A DNA stretch of 64,000 nt from Blasia pusilla (Eukaryota; Marchantiophyta; Marchantiopsida; Blasiales), in NCBI GenBank assembly GCA_050084515.1, contig CM114274.1:2108001-2172000 (forward strand). The letters run 5' to 3'. Made by a program: the position numbers and the translations under genes. Numbering within the stretch: the first letter of the stretch is position 1; each line of letters begins with the position of its first letter. The notes below the pieces were generated by a model. That model had not been told where the DNA came from. It searched no databases and was given only the letters and a program-made list of their open reading frames with translations. Positions 1 to 10,571 of this stretch are shown here, in pieces.

Positions 1-9
1 CTACCAGTA

Positions 10-588
10 GTGGATATGTTCCGTATCAAAGTGGAAGATTTGGGAGCACCAGAGGTAGAGGTGGAGATTGAGGGACACACCATTAAGAAGGTCCCCATTG
101 ACTCAAGAAGCGGAATTAACATTATGACGGAACAGACGACCCGGGCACTAGGATACACGGAGTACAAGCCCACCGACAAGTATGTGCGGTTTGCGGATCA
201 GTCCCGGAAGCGACCCCTCGGACAGTTCACTCAGATCCTGACCATGCTTGGCGAGGTGCTATTTCTATTGGACTACTTAGTATTGCACCCCCTAACAGCC
301 ACTGGCTATCCTTTGCTTATTGGAAGACCCTGGCTGTACGGTGCGAGAGTGACTACGGACTGGAAAAGGAGACGTTTCACGTTCCAGGCTCCGGACCAGG
401 TCTCCAAGCGGCTCATCAAGCTGTCATGGAAATCACGACCACCCCAAGGAGAAACGCCACTGACCGAAGAAGGCTATACGTCATATCAAGAGCAGATTAC
501 AACTTCTGAGTCCTCGTCCAATGTGTATTATTTAGAATGTTACGAAATAGACGAGGAGTCGATACCTAGCAAACAAAAGTCGACCTGA
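10..588 (+). pseudogene. TyA Ty3/gypsy aspartic protease region (partial)
   Basis: Start of the visible part of a Ty3/gypsy polyprotein; the gag part lies outside the window. The frame shows a retropepsin-like pattern: a VPIDSRSG stretch where the family has the D-T/S-G catalytic loop, then a hydrophobic strand and LLIGRPWL, which resembles the conserved ILGxPWL strand. The protease would cut the polyprotein. The loop has Arg-Ser in place of the usual order, so activity is doubtful. The frame ends in TGA at 586-588, and reverse transcriptase follows about 200 bp downstream on the same strand. Family assignment rests mainly on that neighbour. Confidence 0.7.
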
Positions 589-600
589 GAGGAAGAGAAG

Positions 601-2160
601 TTGGGTCATAGCACATTCCAGTTTACAGAAAATATGGTTCAAGAAAAAGACTACGTACAGGTCTTAATTACAGGTCAGAAGTCTCTACGTCTCTCGGCGG
701 ATTTGTCTCCAACCGGACTCATGGAGTATAAAAGATTATTGTTTGAGTATTTGGATATGTTTGCATACTCCATGGATGAAATGAAAGGCATTCCAGCACG
801 GTATGGTGAACACCAAATTGACCTAAAAGGAGGTGCGGTCCCGGTACGAATGAGGCAGTATCGCCTCAACCCGAAGTACTCGTTGTTAGTCAAGGACGAG
901 ATCAACTAGCGTCTCGGGGCGGGAATAATTTATCATGTGTTAAGTAGCGAGTGGGTGTCTCCCATTGTGATTGTACCCAAAAAACAAACGGGAAAAATCG
1001 GAGTGTGCCAGGATTATCGAAAATTGAATGCGGCCACCTTAAAGGACCATCACCCCCTACCTTTCACTGACTTTATTTTGGACAAAGTGGCCGGCCACGA
1101 GCGTTATACCTTTTTGGATGGATACTCAGGTTATAACCAGGTCTCCATACGAGAAAAATATCGGCCCCTCACAACTTTCACCATGGACTGGGGAACTTTC
1201 ACGTATCGCGTGATGGCCTTTGGGTTATGCAATGCGCCAGCTACCTTCCAACGAATGATGATCTCCATCTTCCAAGAGTATCTGCGGAAGTTTGTTGAAA
1301 TTTTCCTGGATGATTTTTGTATCTTCAGTACAGAGGCCGAACACTTGGAAAAATTAGAATCAACCCTCGCTCGTTGTCGCGAAGTGCATTTGTCCCTCCA
1401 TCCGGAAAAATCGTATATTGCCATGAAACAAGGGATTTTATTGGGGCACAGAGTGTCGGCTCAAGGAATTGAAGTCGACAAGGCAAAGGTGGATATTATC
1501 ATCGCATTGGAACCACCCACCAATCTTCGAGAATTGAGAGGATTCTTGGGACACGTCGGATATTATCGACGGTTTATTAGAGATTATGCGGTGAAAGCAG
1601 GAGCTCTTACTGCATTACTTAAAAAAGCTACTGAATGGGAGTGGATCCCACCCTACCAAGCGGCATTTGACACCTTAAAGGGAGCATTACAAAAGGCTCC
1701 TGTACTTTGGTCCCCCGATTGGACCAAACCCTTCCACGAATATGTGGACACATCCTCGTTTGCCATTGGAGTGGTGCTCAACCAACTGGATGAAAACAAA
1801 CATGACTTCCCGATTTACTACGCAGGCCGGCAACTATCTTTAGCGGAACAGAAATATACAACTACCGAATGAGAAGCGCTAGGTATGGTCTTCTCGTGTA
1901 AAAAGTTCCGACACTATTTATTAGGGTACGAATTTGTCTTCCATGTAGATCATTTCGCGCTCAGACCATTAATGGTGAAGGCGGACTTGTCAGGTCGCAT
2001 TGCGCGATGGATCCTGTTGCTCCAAGAATTCACATTCGATGTCATTACCCGTGCCGACAAGGTTCATACCAATGCAGATTTTCTTTCATGGTTGAGGATG
2101 ACAAACGCGGACCTAACACAATCTGTCGATGACTCCTTTTTCGACAAAGACGTGTTCTAG
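601..2160 (+). pseudogene. TyA reverse transcriptase and RNase H
   Basis: Ty3/gypsy RT followed by RNase H, which copy element RNA into DNA. Visible landmarks are SPIVIVPKKQTGK, CQDYRKLN, LDGYSGYNQV, FGLCNAPATFQRMM and the catalytic box FLDDF near 1303-1317, then FLGHVGYYRRFI in the thumb. RNase H follows with FHEYVDTSSFAIGVVL and the DHFALRPL stretch. Three in-frame stops break it: TAG after 905, TGA at 1870-1872 and TAG at 2158-2160, each one transition from a sense codon. The catalytic boxes are otherwise well preserved. It continues directly into integrase. Confidence 0.92.
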
Positions 2161-2175
2161 ATCACGGAGGACTGG

Positions 2176-3236
2176 TTGTGCCAATCTTTTTATGAAGATA
2201 TTTTGCATTTTTTAATTACTCTGCGACTTCCCGCCCCTATGACAACGGAGGAACGAGCAGTCTTCTTACATAAGGTAGGACCATATGAGATATGTCAGGG
2301 GACACTATTCAAATTAGGTGCGGATGAAGAGTATCTGCGATGCTTGCAAGCAGAAGAAATCCCCCACGTCATCAGAGCCATGCATACGGCTGATTCTGGT
2401 GGACACTATGCTGTAAAAAATACCGTTAAGAAAATCTTGGCCGCACGTTATTGGTGGCCAACTATGTACAAAGATGTAGGTAACTTTATCGAAAGTTGTG
2501 ATGCCTGTCAAAGAGCAGGTCGACCAAAGGCTACCTCGTAGTGGCCTTTGGTACCCATCAAGCCCCTAGCTCCTTTTGAAAATGGGGTATTGACTTTATG
2601 GACCCTATCTCCCCCGCTACTCGCCAAACACGGCATAAGTATATCCTTGTAGCCACCGACTATTGTACCAAGATGGTCGAGGCGGTAGCCACGCGAAAAG
2701 ATGACAGTGAGGCAGTGGCCAAATTTTTATACGAAATGATTATCACTCGGTATGGCTGCTTATTGGAATTAGTAAGTGATCGTGGCACTCACTTCTTGAA
2801 CAAGACTATTGAGTCTCTAGCTTCCCACTTTCTCATTAAGCATCGAAAAACCACGCCCTACAATCCTAAAGCCAATGGGTTGACCGAAAAATCTAACGGC
2901 CTGATCTGCCAGATATTGAATCGATTGACGGTAACGTATTCCTATGATTGGGACATGAAAATCGCCGCAACATTGTGGGCATACCAAACAGTTGAGAAGG
3001 TAACTACAAAGTATACCCCATTCTTCCTGACTTATGGCGTTCATCCCTTAATACCTATTGAATGGGCTTTGCCCACTTATCGAGTATTGGAAGGAACGAG
3101 AACGGAGGCAGTCGGCGAAGTTTTCCAAGGAAGGAAAGAGACCTTAGTTGCGTTGGAGGAAGCACGCACGTTAGCTTTACGCCAGACAAAACATGTGCAA
3201 AACGAACGCAAGCAACATTACGATCGACATCTCCGG
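2176..3236 (+). pseudogene. TyA integrase, N-terminal zinc finger and catalytic core
   Basis: Integrase of the same element. An HHCC zinc-binding finger is visible at about 2385-2515 (HTADSGGH, YWWP, CDACQRAG), followed by a DDE core with VATDYCTKMVEAV, SDRGTHF and NPKANGLTEKSNG, so D, D and E are all present. One stop (TAG near 2539) separates finger and core. The reading is cut at 3236 by an inserted foreign LTR and resumes at 4248. Confidence 0.9.
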
Positions 3237-4247
3237 TGTCGCGACCCTCATAACCAAACAACACCAAATAGGCGCCAAGCGAAACATCAGAACTCAAAGG
3301 AACTCACGCTGCGAGGTTTGCGCTTTGGAGAGGCATTTGGAAGAGTCTCTTGGAAAAGTCTAAGAGACGAAACGAGGAACAGAGTTGTGCGTTTCATGCG
3401 TTAGTGGTCGCGACCAGGAAACCTAGACCAAACACGAGCCAAGACTTGAGATGAGTTGAGTCTTGGGAGGTTGGTTGCCAAAGAGGTGAGAACCAGTTTG
3501 GAACACGACTAGCGTTTGGGAGAATCTGACTGTGTTTAGGACCATAACGTTGAGATCCGAGATGCGTTTGGAACAAATAAGGGCGCGTTGGAAAGCTGAT
3601 CTTGAGAAGCTTCCAACGCACCAAAGATCTTAGAAAACGCATAAGTACAGGCTGAGATACTGGCCGAAAACGATTGAGAGAGCAATCGGGTTGAAGGCCA
3701 ATTGGAGAGGCCCGGGTGTCTTTCCCTAAATGTAAGGGGCCCCCGGAGATCCCCAGAAGTACTAGTAAGGGAGGACCTTCTCCGAGATGTCTCGGGAAAC
3801 GAAACCCCACTTTGGGCGCCAAACGGCGTTTCATAGGCACAGGATGGAACGGGAGTTTGGCGCGGAAACCCGAAACCCAAACCTGATCCAAGGGAGTGGA
3901 CTTTGTACGCCACACTTGGATTCCAACCCCAGATTCACTTCGTGCGAGTTTTGGTGAGGAACTCATTGGATGTCCATCGGACAGTTGGAACCGCTAGGCG
4001 CGAAACGCCGTTTGAGGTTCCTGAACCGACCAGAAAGTCTGTTCCAAGTCTTTCGAGATTTGCCCGTGTTGTAAACCGCGAAACTAGGAAGGTTGAGCTT
4101 GATGAGAGTCCGAGACGAGAACTCGGAAAGTAACCCCGCTGATTGATCCAAGACCCGACTAACCAAAGTGCATGTTTGGATGCTGATTAGCGTTGAGAGC
4201 GTGACCTACTGAACGCACGCTTCCGCAACAAACAAGATTAACGTTCA
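3237..4247 (+). repeat. Solo LTR of chromovirus X inside TyA integrase (3' end lost)
   Basis: About 1-kb sequence starting TGTCGCGACC and homologous to 19880-20877, to 30213-31201 (reverse) and to LTRs at 50932-51196, 52171-53146 and 57926-58542. Those other copies show that the intact LTR ends in CGCGACA; here the last ~20 bp are missing. Instead of a 5-bp target duplication it is bounded by a 28-bp near-identical repeat of integrase sequence (3209-3236 and 4246-4273, one mismatch). No internal coding sequence remains, so it is a solo LTR with a rearranged right edge. Short open frames inside it are not genes. Confidence 0.88.
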
Positions 4248-4500
4248 AGCAACGTTACGATCGACATCTCCGGCCACAATCTGTAAGCGTTGGAGACCTG
4301 GTGCTATTGTACGATAACCGGCGGCTAAAGTTCCCCGGAAAATTAAAAAATTAAACTGGATGGCACCCTATCTGTATTGGCCATCTATGATAACGGATCG
4401 CTACAGTTGGGGACCTTACAAGGCGAATCCCTGCCCACTTGTGTCAATGGAATGCATGTACGGCGGTATTATGAGCCTCAACCCTACGCGGACTGAAATA
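4248..4500 (+). pseudogene. TyA integrase C-terminal region, resumed after LTR insertion
   Basis: The integrase frame picks up again with a repeated RYDRHLR segment and continues VGDLVLLYDNRRLKFPGKL, the usual C-terminal beta-barrel region of Ty3 integrases. After that the frame breaks within about 40 codons. No chromodomain follows, which separates TyA from the chromovirus copies at 50-58 kb. Confidence 0.75.
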
Positions 4501-4519
4501 GGAGGAAGGGGGTGAGCGA

Positions 4520-4736
4520 CTCCCTCAAGCTTCGCAAAAGCGCAAAGCGCGAGGATACTGGGACTTTGCGAAGCGTGATGTATGGGAGCTTCGCGAAGCA
4601 GCAAAGCGCGAGAGTTATTGAGCTTTGCAAAGAAGCGAAGCGCCAAACTAATTGTTGCAGTTTCGGCGCCAACACCAAGAGCCTGCATAACACAGGGACT
4701 ATATAAGCGTCCCTACTAAACCATACGGGTATTTTC
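4520..4736 (+). promoter_or_regulatory. Putative internal promoter: CTTCGC/GAAGC-rich block plus TATA box
   Basis: A segment dense in CTTCGC, GAAGC and AAAGCGC motifs, including the perfect palindrome GCTTCGCGAAGC near 4588-4600, is followed by TATATAAG at 4700-4707 and an ATG at 4737. The TATA-to-ATG spacing of about 30 bp fits transcription of the downstream reading frame from its own promoter. The motifs are seen directly; promoter activity is inferred. Confidence 0.45.
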
Positions 4737-6533
4737 ATGGACGGAGTCACCACAAAGTTGCGGAGCAGACCAAAGCAAGGCGTTCACCGAGATCGACCTA
4801 CCAGCATGCCTCGTGAAGACTCCATGTCCATTCTGCGAAGTGCGGCCATGCCTATGGTCAAGCTGTCACCAGATCTGGTCGAAGAGCTTGAAGAGCGATC
4901 TTTGGAGACTTTCTTTCAAGCTAATTGGACATTGACATCCGGGGAACTCCTCGGGAAGCTTCGCTCCTCAACTACAGCAGCCAAGTTTCGAAGAAAGGGT
5001 CTTCGATATCGAGCTTAGCCCCAACAATGGACACCAGATGACTGGCGAGCCACTTATATGCTCGCGGCTGCTCCAGAGTATGAGTATGATACTGAGGCCT
5101 TGGTGAAACACGAAGATTTGTTGGCACTCGGTTGTGTAACATCTGATCGTCTGGGCAGGAATGGTTATAACGCTACGTCACTGTCTCCGCCATTGTTTGG
5201 ACAATTTTGTAAGCATTTGATGACGTTATTTTACCCCGCTCGGTCTTACTACCTAACAAATAAGCTCATCAGGATGTGATATATCCTTTGGAATCAGCAC
5301 CTGGACCCCAAAGCACCGGGAGTCGACTTCGCTTCCTTTGTCAATGGGCACGTACAAGCAATGGTGGAGGCGCTTCATCCAAGCACGAAGTCATTCTTAT
5401 CTCCTTTTTTAATCCATCGATATATTCATAAGCAGGAATTGACGGCAGACGAAGCGCTAGATTGGTCGTAGGTCTCTCCCGTCCGCTTACCAAGAAAGAG
5501 CGGAGTGGTCACTAGTGGCAGCCGCAAAGTCACACCGCCACGCAAAGCAGCCCTAAAGCAACATCCGCATACTTTGGCTTCAAGCAAAGCCAAGGAGTTC
5601 ACCGAATTGCCGAGACCAAAGTGAGGCAGGGTCAATTTCGAAACATCCTTGGAACCAGAACCCGCAACTTAGGAGGACTCCGACGAGACGCCTCGTGCTA
5701 ACGATCACCGTCCTGCACTTCGTCTCATGTCCCAGACAGCCAACAATATGGTGTGGTTCCTGAATTTAGCTGTCCCGGTCATGAATCAACTTCAACATGT
5801 TCTCCACCTAGACGACACAGCGATGGTGGACGAGTATTTACAAGGCCTCGATGACCTCAACTGTAGGGCCCAAGCTTCGTCAGACAACAAAGTACAGCGC
5901 AAAGTGGCGGAAATAAATCTTCACCTGCGGGATCAAGAACTCGAAGACACGAAAACAAAGCTTCGCAAAGTTCAAAGCGACTTAGTCCAGAGTCAGTACA
6001 AAGCACGGAACGCGCGCCAATGGGAGATCTTGGTGATTAACCTAGAGTGTGGGGCTGATCAGTTAGCTTCGCAAGTCAAGGAAGCTTCGCAACTGATTCA
6101 ACAATATCGACACCAGATGCATCGTGTTAACAATGAATTCAAGAAATTGGCCACCCAACATGCTGAATCTTCAAAATTGCTTCAAGAACATCAAGAAACG
6201 AACAAAGACTTATTGGCACAGTGGTCAGAGGTTACAAGGAGGATCGCTGTCTTGGAGGCAAAGCAGAAGTTGCTCAACAAAGTGCAGTTAGACCCTGAAG
6301 ATATCAAGGAGTTAATCGAGGAAGCAGCCAAGAGCTTCGAATAACAAATGAGCGGAGAGATCGACTATATTAACAAACATTGGAAGCGCCAATTCGACAA
6401 TCATATGAAGTCTCTTCCGGAAGTTGTGCCCACCCTCTCGATTACTTTTGAAGAATTACCATTATTTACTCCATCTAATGTCTTAGTCCAGAACAAAGTA
6501 CTAGGAGGTAAATTAGTTGTTAATAAATCGTGA
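4737..6533 (+). pseudogene. TyA additional 3' ORF encoding a coiled-coil protein
   Basis: One reading frame of about 600 codons runs from the ATG at 4737 to the TGA at 6531-6533, interrupted by several stops (5016, 5277, about 5469, about 5622, about 5670 and 6342). The protein has an acidic/basic N-terminal part with VKLSPDLVEELEERSLE, and a long heptad-rich coiled coil in 5727-6344 (for example LHLRDQELEDTKTKLRKV). I see no signal peptide, transmembrane segment or envelope feature. An additional ORF between pol and the 3' LTR is known from the Tat/Ogre branch of plant Ty3 elements; its role is unsettled. Not recognised at the sequence level. Confidence 0.72.
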
Positions 6534-6680
6534 GAAAGAATGCGCAATCATACCCCCAACATTATCAACAAACCTTCTACTATTCACGGTCATTTTGCGC
6601 CTACACTTGAGTTTGATAGTTTAGAGGATACTTTTATGGACTTAGGAGAAACATCCTGATGTGTTCGCCAGGGCGGCTCA

Positions 6681-6697
6681 CATTTGAGGGAGGGGTA
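6681..6697 (+). other. TyA polypurine tract
   Basis: A purine run (CATTTGAGGGAGGGGTA) sits directly against the TG of the 3' LTR. It is the expected primer site for plus-strand DNA synthesis and fixes the LTR start at 6698. Confidence 0.8.
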
Positions 6698-7906
6698 TGT
6701 GATACCCACAATTCTGTACTTTTGAAGAATATATCTTTTTATTCAACGAAGACTCTTGTACATTATGATTATGATTATTATTTATTATTATGAGGAGGAA
6801 TGAGTAAGATTAAAGTGAATCTAGAAGCTCCAAGGACGAGGCAGAGAGATAGAAAATCAAGGATTTGCCTAAGAGGAGAGGAGAATAAAATAATGAAGTC
6901 TCAAGACTCAGCAAGAAGCTTTAGAATATCAACGAAGCTCTGTCTACGAAGTGCTTCGCTCTATAACAAAGCATAACGAAGCAGGAAGAAGAAGAGAAAG
7001 AAGTACTTCGCTCTTGTACGAAGCGCGAAGCACGAAGCACCTTAAACAAGAACGAAGAATTGAGTGCTTTGTCCTCAAGAAGTCCAGCAAAGCGAAGCTA
7101 AGAATGACTGTGATTTCAAGCGACACACGTTAGAATAGTTAGACCAGGAAGGAGCGCGACCCTTTTTATCAAATTGGTAGTTTGGACAGTTTTGTTCTGC
7201 GGATTCACAGGGATCGTAGGAAAAGCTAAGAGAACCATAGATCTAGGTAGTTACAAATGCTGAAGAGACATCAACTTCATCAAGAACGCTTCGAATCTTT
7301 GGATCGCTCCTACTCCAGCGAGTATTTAAGAAGCAAGACAGAAGCCATAATCATCATTCTCTTACGAAGTCCTTATGTTGTAGGAATGGTCCGAGGAAGG
7401 GAGTAGTACCCTCTCGAGCTTGTATACGCTTTGAAGCTTTCTCATTCTTGATGGAGTAGTAAAGCAATTATTCATTCATTCTAATGTGCGTTGCTTATGT
7501 TTGAGTATTCTTTTTGGGTCTGCAGAATGAAGAGTGAATCAGGCAAACCTTTCTCATCAATGAAATAATCAACAAGAGTTTGACAGAGAGTAGCCTGCCG
7601 AGACGGATTGAGTTCCGAAAGTAGGAGAAGCCATCTTTCATGTTGAGATCTCTGTGAGGTTTCTTGATGTCGAGAGGAAATCTACCTGAGCATGCTGTCA
7701 ATTCCACTAGAGAGAATTGAGAAAAGATCCTTTGGTACTAAGAAAGATTTGAAGATATTGATAAGACATTAAATATAACTCATACATATTTGAACACAAC
7801 TATTACAATAGAATTGTAATTTTGAACTCTCTTTTCATCAAAAAATGATCCTCTTGGGGATCGAACTTATTAAATGATTGTAAAATAGAAACTCTTGTAC
7901 ATTACA
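6698..7906 (+). repeat. TyA 3' LTR (about 1.2 kb)
   Basis: Begins TGTGATACCCACAATT right after the polypurine tract. It matches 61824-62770 in the same orientation and, for its last third, 62800-63113 in reverse. The second copy indicates the intact LTR ends ...TATAGCAACA, followed by a TTGGCGCCGTTGTCGG primer site (tRNA-Asp type, as in the Athila/Tat branch). This copy stops a few bases short, at ATTACA, where a palindrome unit abuts. U3 contains GAAGC/CTTCGC clusters (6940-7100) like those ahead of the additional ORF. No gene inside. Confidence 0.85.
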
Positions 7907-8277
7907 GCAACCCGTCAGAACCCGACGGGTTGCAAGTAGCATTGCTTTTCCCCGTGTTTCTGGATTGATGCAACCCATCTGAAAGTGACGGGTCGCTCCT
8001 ATATTAGGAACTTCTCAACTCTGAAACAATTGTATTGACTTGTAAGCCAACCATCGTACTCAAAACGGTGGAGGTTCTGTCCAGCAAGATGAGCAACCTG
8101 TCGGCTTTGGACGGGTTGCTCATGGCCAAAAAGGGGTGTTAGAGTTGTAAGACAACCCGTCAGACTCCAATAGGTCATTGTTCTGTTAGGCCTATAGGCC
8201 AAGTTCGGCCGAGTTGGTAATCAGTATGGACTAGTATGACAGGTTGAAAAGCAACCCGTCGGATCCCGACGGTTTGC
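7907..8277. repeat. Cluster of 27-bp palindromes (upstream of methylase-like relic)
   Basis: At least five units of the palindrome with arm GCAACCCGTCGGA: 7907-7933, 7970-7996 (degenerate), 8093-8119, 8152-8178 (degenerate) and 8251-8277. Spacing is irregular. The same unit occurs at 9359-9795, 39811, 41458-41815, 43838-44812 and 46375-47070. This stretch holds no gene; by comparison with the second locus it may be former intron. Confidence 0.85.
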
Positions 8278-8363
8278 ATATTGTGTCAATTTATGGAGAG
8301 TAGACGAGCGGTCTACTAGCTTTTTCTTTTTGCTGACATTACTTTTTACCTGCTTGTTTACTG

Positions 8364-9215
8364 ATGGACCACTCATTTGTCTACTGCTTTGTAAGGCCCG
8401 AGCACAACTTCCAGGTGTTCCAGATCCCGGATCCAGTGGATCCATGCTCTGATGGGTACAGCTTACATAGTCTCTACAATTGTTCCCCGGGAATTTACAT
8501 GCAATACGGGACCCCCTTACTTGGAGGAAGGGAAAATTCACATGCCTTGATGCAAATGCTCATCAAGCTCTGTTCGAGGTAGGGTGACTTGGTCTTTGAC
8601 TTAGTGGGCCTATCAAGGGCGAGTATCGGAGGTGCCTGGCATAGTGGCAGGAACATTCTCTGCCTTGAGGGAAGGCCAGAACTTTTTGACCTTTGCAAAG
8701 AGGAAAAGGCGGATTATGAGAGGCTAGTGGGAGTATACAGCTCTCCTCCAAAGCCAACAGCTCCATTTCCAGAACCAGCATTGATAGTGACACCATCCTC
8801 ACTTCCTACTATTCGGAAAATTGGGAGGGCAAAGCTAAGAGTAGTTCTGGAAGAGCTATCGGATGATGACGAGTGAGTTCAAAGATTTATTGGACCTAGC
8901 TTGACTGAAGCGTTTTGGAGTAGGGATTTAGTGCTTTCCAAGGACGGAGCACATATTGATACTGGATGGGTGTCACCTTGCAGAGCATACAAGATTTACT
9001 ACAGAGGAAGGCGTTGGGACTCAAATCATGTTACATGGGACCGTTATGGTGTACCTAGGGGGGGGCCAAGGCTCTCAAATTCCCCAACATTTTTTATCCC
9101 CGTCAACAATCAGCCAGAGGAGCCACTTGTATCCCAAGACATTCCTTTTGTAGAGGAACCTAGGAGAGTTAGGAGTAAATTTGTAGATGACGAGGCTGAA
9201 GAAATCATAGACTAG
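8364..9215 (+). pseudogene. DNA-methylase-like C-terminal domain relic
   Basis: One frame from 8364 to the TAG at 9213-9215, interrupted by TAG at 8580 and TGA at 8874. It shows GGRENSHALMQMLIKL, then GDLVFDL...SIGGAWHSGRNILCLEGR. That pattern resembles motif I of N6/N4-type DNA methylases (PGDLVLDPFAGSGT, then GR...GIE), but the Gly-rich loop is degenerate. An acidic tail follows. No catalytic DPPY-type motif is visible. Flanking palindromes link it to the element at 39.8-48.3 kb, whose + gene is truncated before such a domain. Function unproven; the methyltransferase-fold call is tentative. Confidence 0.5.
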
Positions 9216-9358
9216 ATCAAATGTACATTTCTAAGCTTCCCTCGGATGTAATAAAGGATACAAAGTTTTTCAACCATGATGGTTTTTGTAAACTTCTGCT
9301 GAAATTTTTTTTGTTCTTGTCGATTGTGTTGGTCTATCTACTCGAGGTTGTTTATTTT

Positions 9359-9795
9359 GCAACCCGTCGAATTCCGACGGGTTGCAACTTGTCATAATAT
9401 TTTGAACCCCTTGCAGGCAACTTGTTGGATTCCGACACGTTGGCTGCTTGAGTGATCCCACTCTTTTCTTGCTAGTCCAACTTTTCAGGCATTTTGGCAT
9501 GCTTCTTCACTTTTTCCCCGTTCCCCCATTATCGTCACACCATTCTTCTCTAACACGGTAGTTCAGAGACGTGTTGGATTCCTACTACCTACCGGATTCT
9601 CATGTCAGATTCCCAACCAGTTGGATTCTTATGGGTTGCAGGGTGGAATGGAATCACTTCTCAAGATCCTTCTTTTTTTGTGGTGTGCTTGCTTGCAAGG
9701 GGTGCAACCCATCGGATTCTGACGGGTTGCAAGAGTTGCAACCTTTCGGATTCCAACCGGTTGGAAGAGGTGCAACCTGTCGGATTCCAACATTT
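9359..9795. repeat. Second palindrome cluster beside the methylase-like relic
   Basis: Units at 9359-9385 (near-perfect), 9417-9443, about 9612-9640, 9704-9730, 9735-9762 and 9770-9795, with arms variably mutated. There is no coding signal; short open frames here are the palindromes read through. Confidence 0.8.
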
Positions 9796-9799
9796 AGGG

Positions 9800-10571
9800 T
9801 CTGAATGAAGGGACATGGGTGCATCAGTTCCTCTTTACTCCTGATAGCTATCAACCTTTTGGTTCAATTGTCCTCTCAGTCTCATCACATTTTCTTCTTG
9901 ATGCATACATTTCTCAATGGTTGAGAGAATGGTGAAATCAAGTTTTCATTCATACTTTATGCACCCATTCATGAGCCAACATCATCAAATGCTATCATGA
10001 AAGTCTTTGGCTACCATTAGTGATGAGTGATTTGTTCTGTTGTGGAAAACCCCCTCATGGATGAGTATTGATTGGATGGGATATTTAATGCAAGAAAAGT
10101 CAACAATCCATAATGTCAACAATATCTTCACAGTAGTTAAACCTTGAAGGGCACAGGAGTCTATTGAGACCATAGTTAGAGTCTTATTTTGAACCTTTCA
10201 TTGAGATGAAATTGCTACTTTGGTTCAAATTATCTGCCGATGGTCCTCCGACATTAATACCCCTCAGCCCGGCTTACTGTAGAGCTGGCTTAGACAGGAA
10301 ATATGAAGAAAATTGGGCTCGAATGGAGAGTGATGGAAGGATGTTTGTAGTGGTCTTATGATGTCTACTTGTTCTTGCAAGCTTGGGAAAAGAAGGTTAC
10401 CTAAGGCCCGAATGTGGTCCACTTGCTACTCTCTTCTAAAGATTTCATGAATTTGAAAGCAAACAAAAATCTCAAAAATCTCAAAAAGTTTTGAAGAGAG
10501 GAGGTGGATTATGGCCTTTTTTTTTAAGAGAGACTCTCCTCTCTTCCTCGCCTCTCTTCCTCTCTCTCCAG
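9800..10571. other. Non-coding stretch ending in a polypyrimidine tract
   Basis: I see no gene. The last 65 bp are T-rich and then CTCTCTTCC-rich (10518-10565). A comparable run, T8 followed by AAAGAGAG, lies near the outer end of the related element at 39634-39720, so this may be the decayed edge of the palindrome-bearing element. The copia relic starts directly after it. Confidence 0.4.

Noticed and set aside
3394-4166. Open frames of up to 190 codons in the solo LTR
   Set aside because: They are not conserved in frame among the six LTR copies and overlap on both strands; no domain.
4737-6344. Envelope-like gene for the TyA extra ORF
   Set aside because: No signal peptide, transmembrane helix or cysteine pattern; a coiled coil is the only visible feature.
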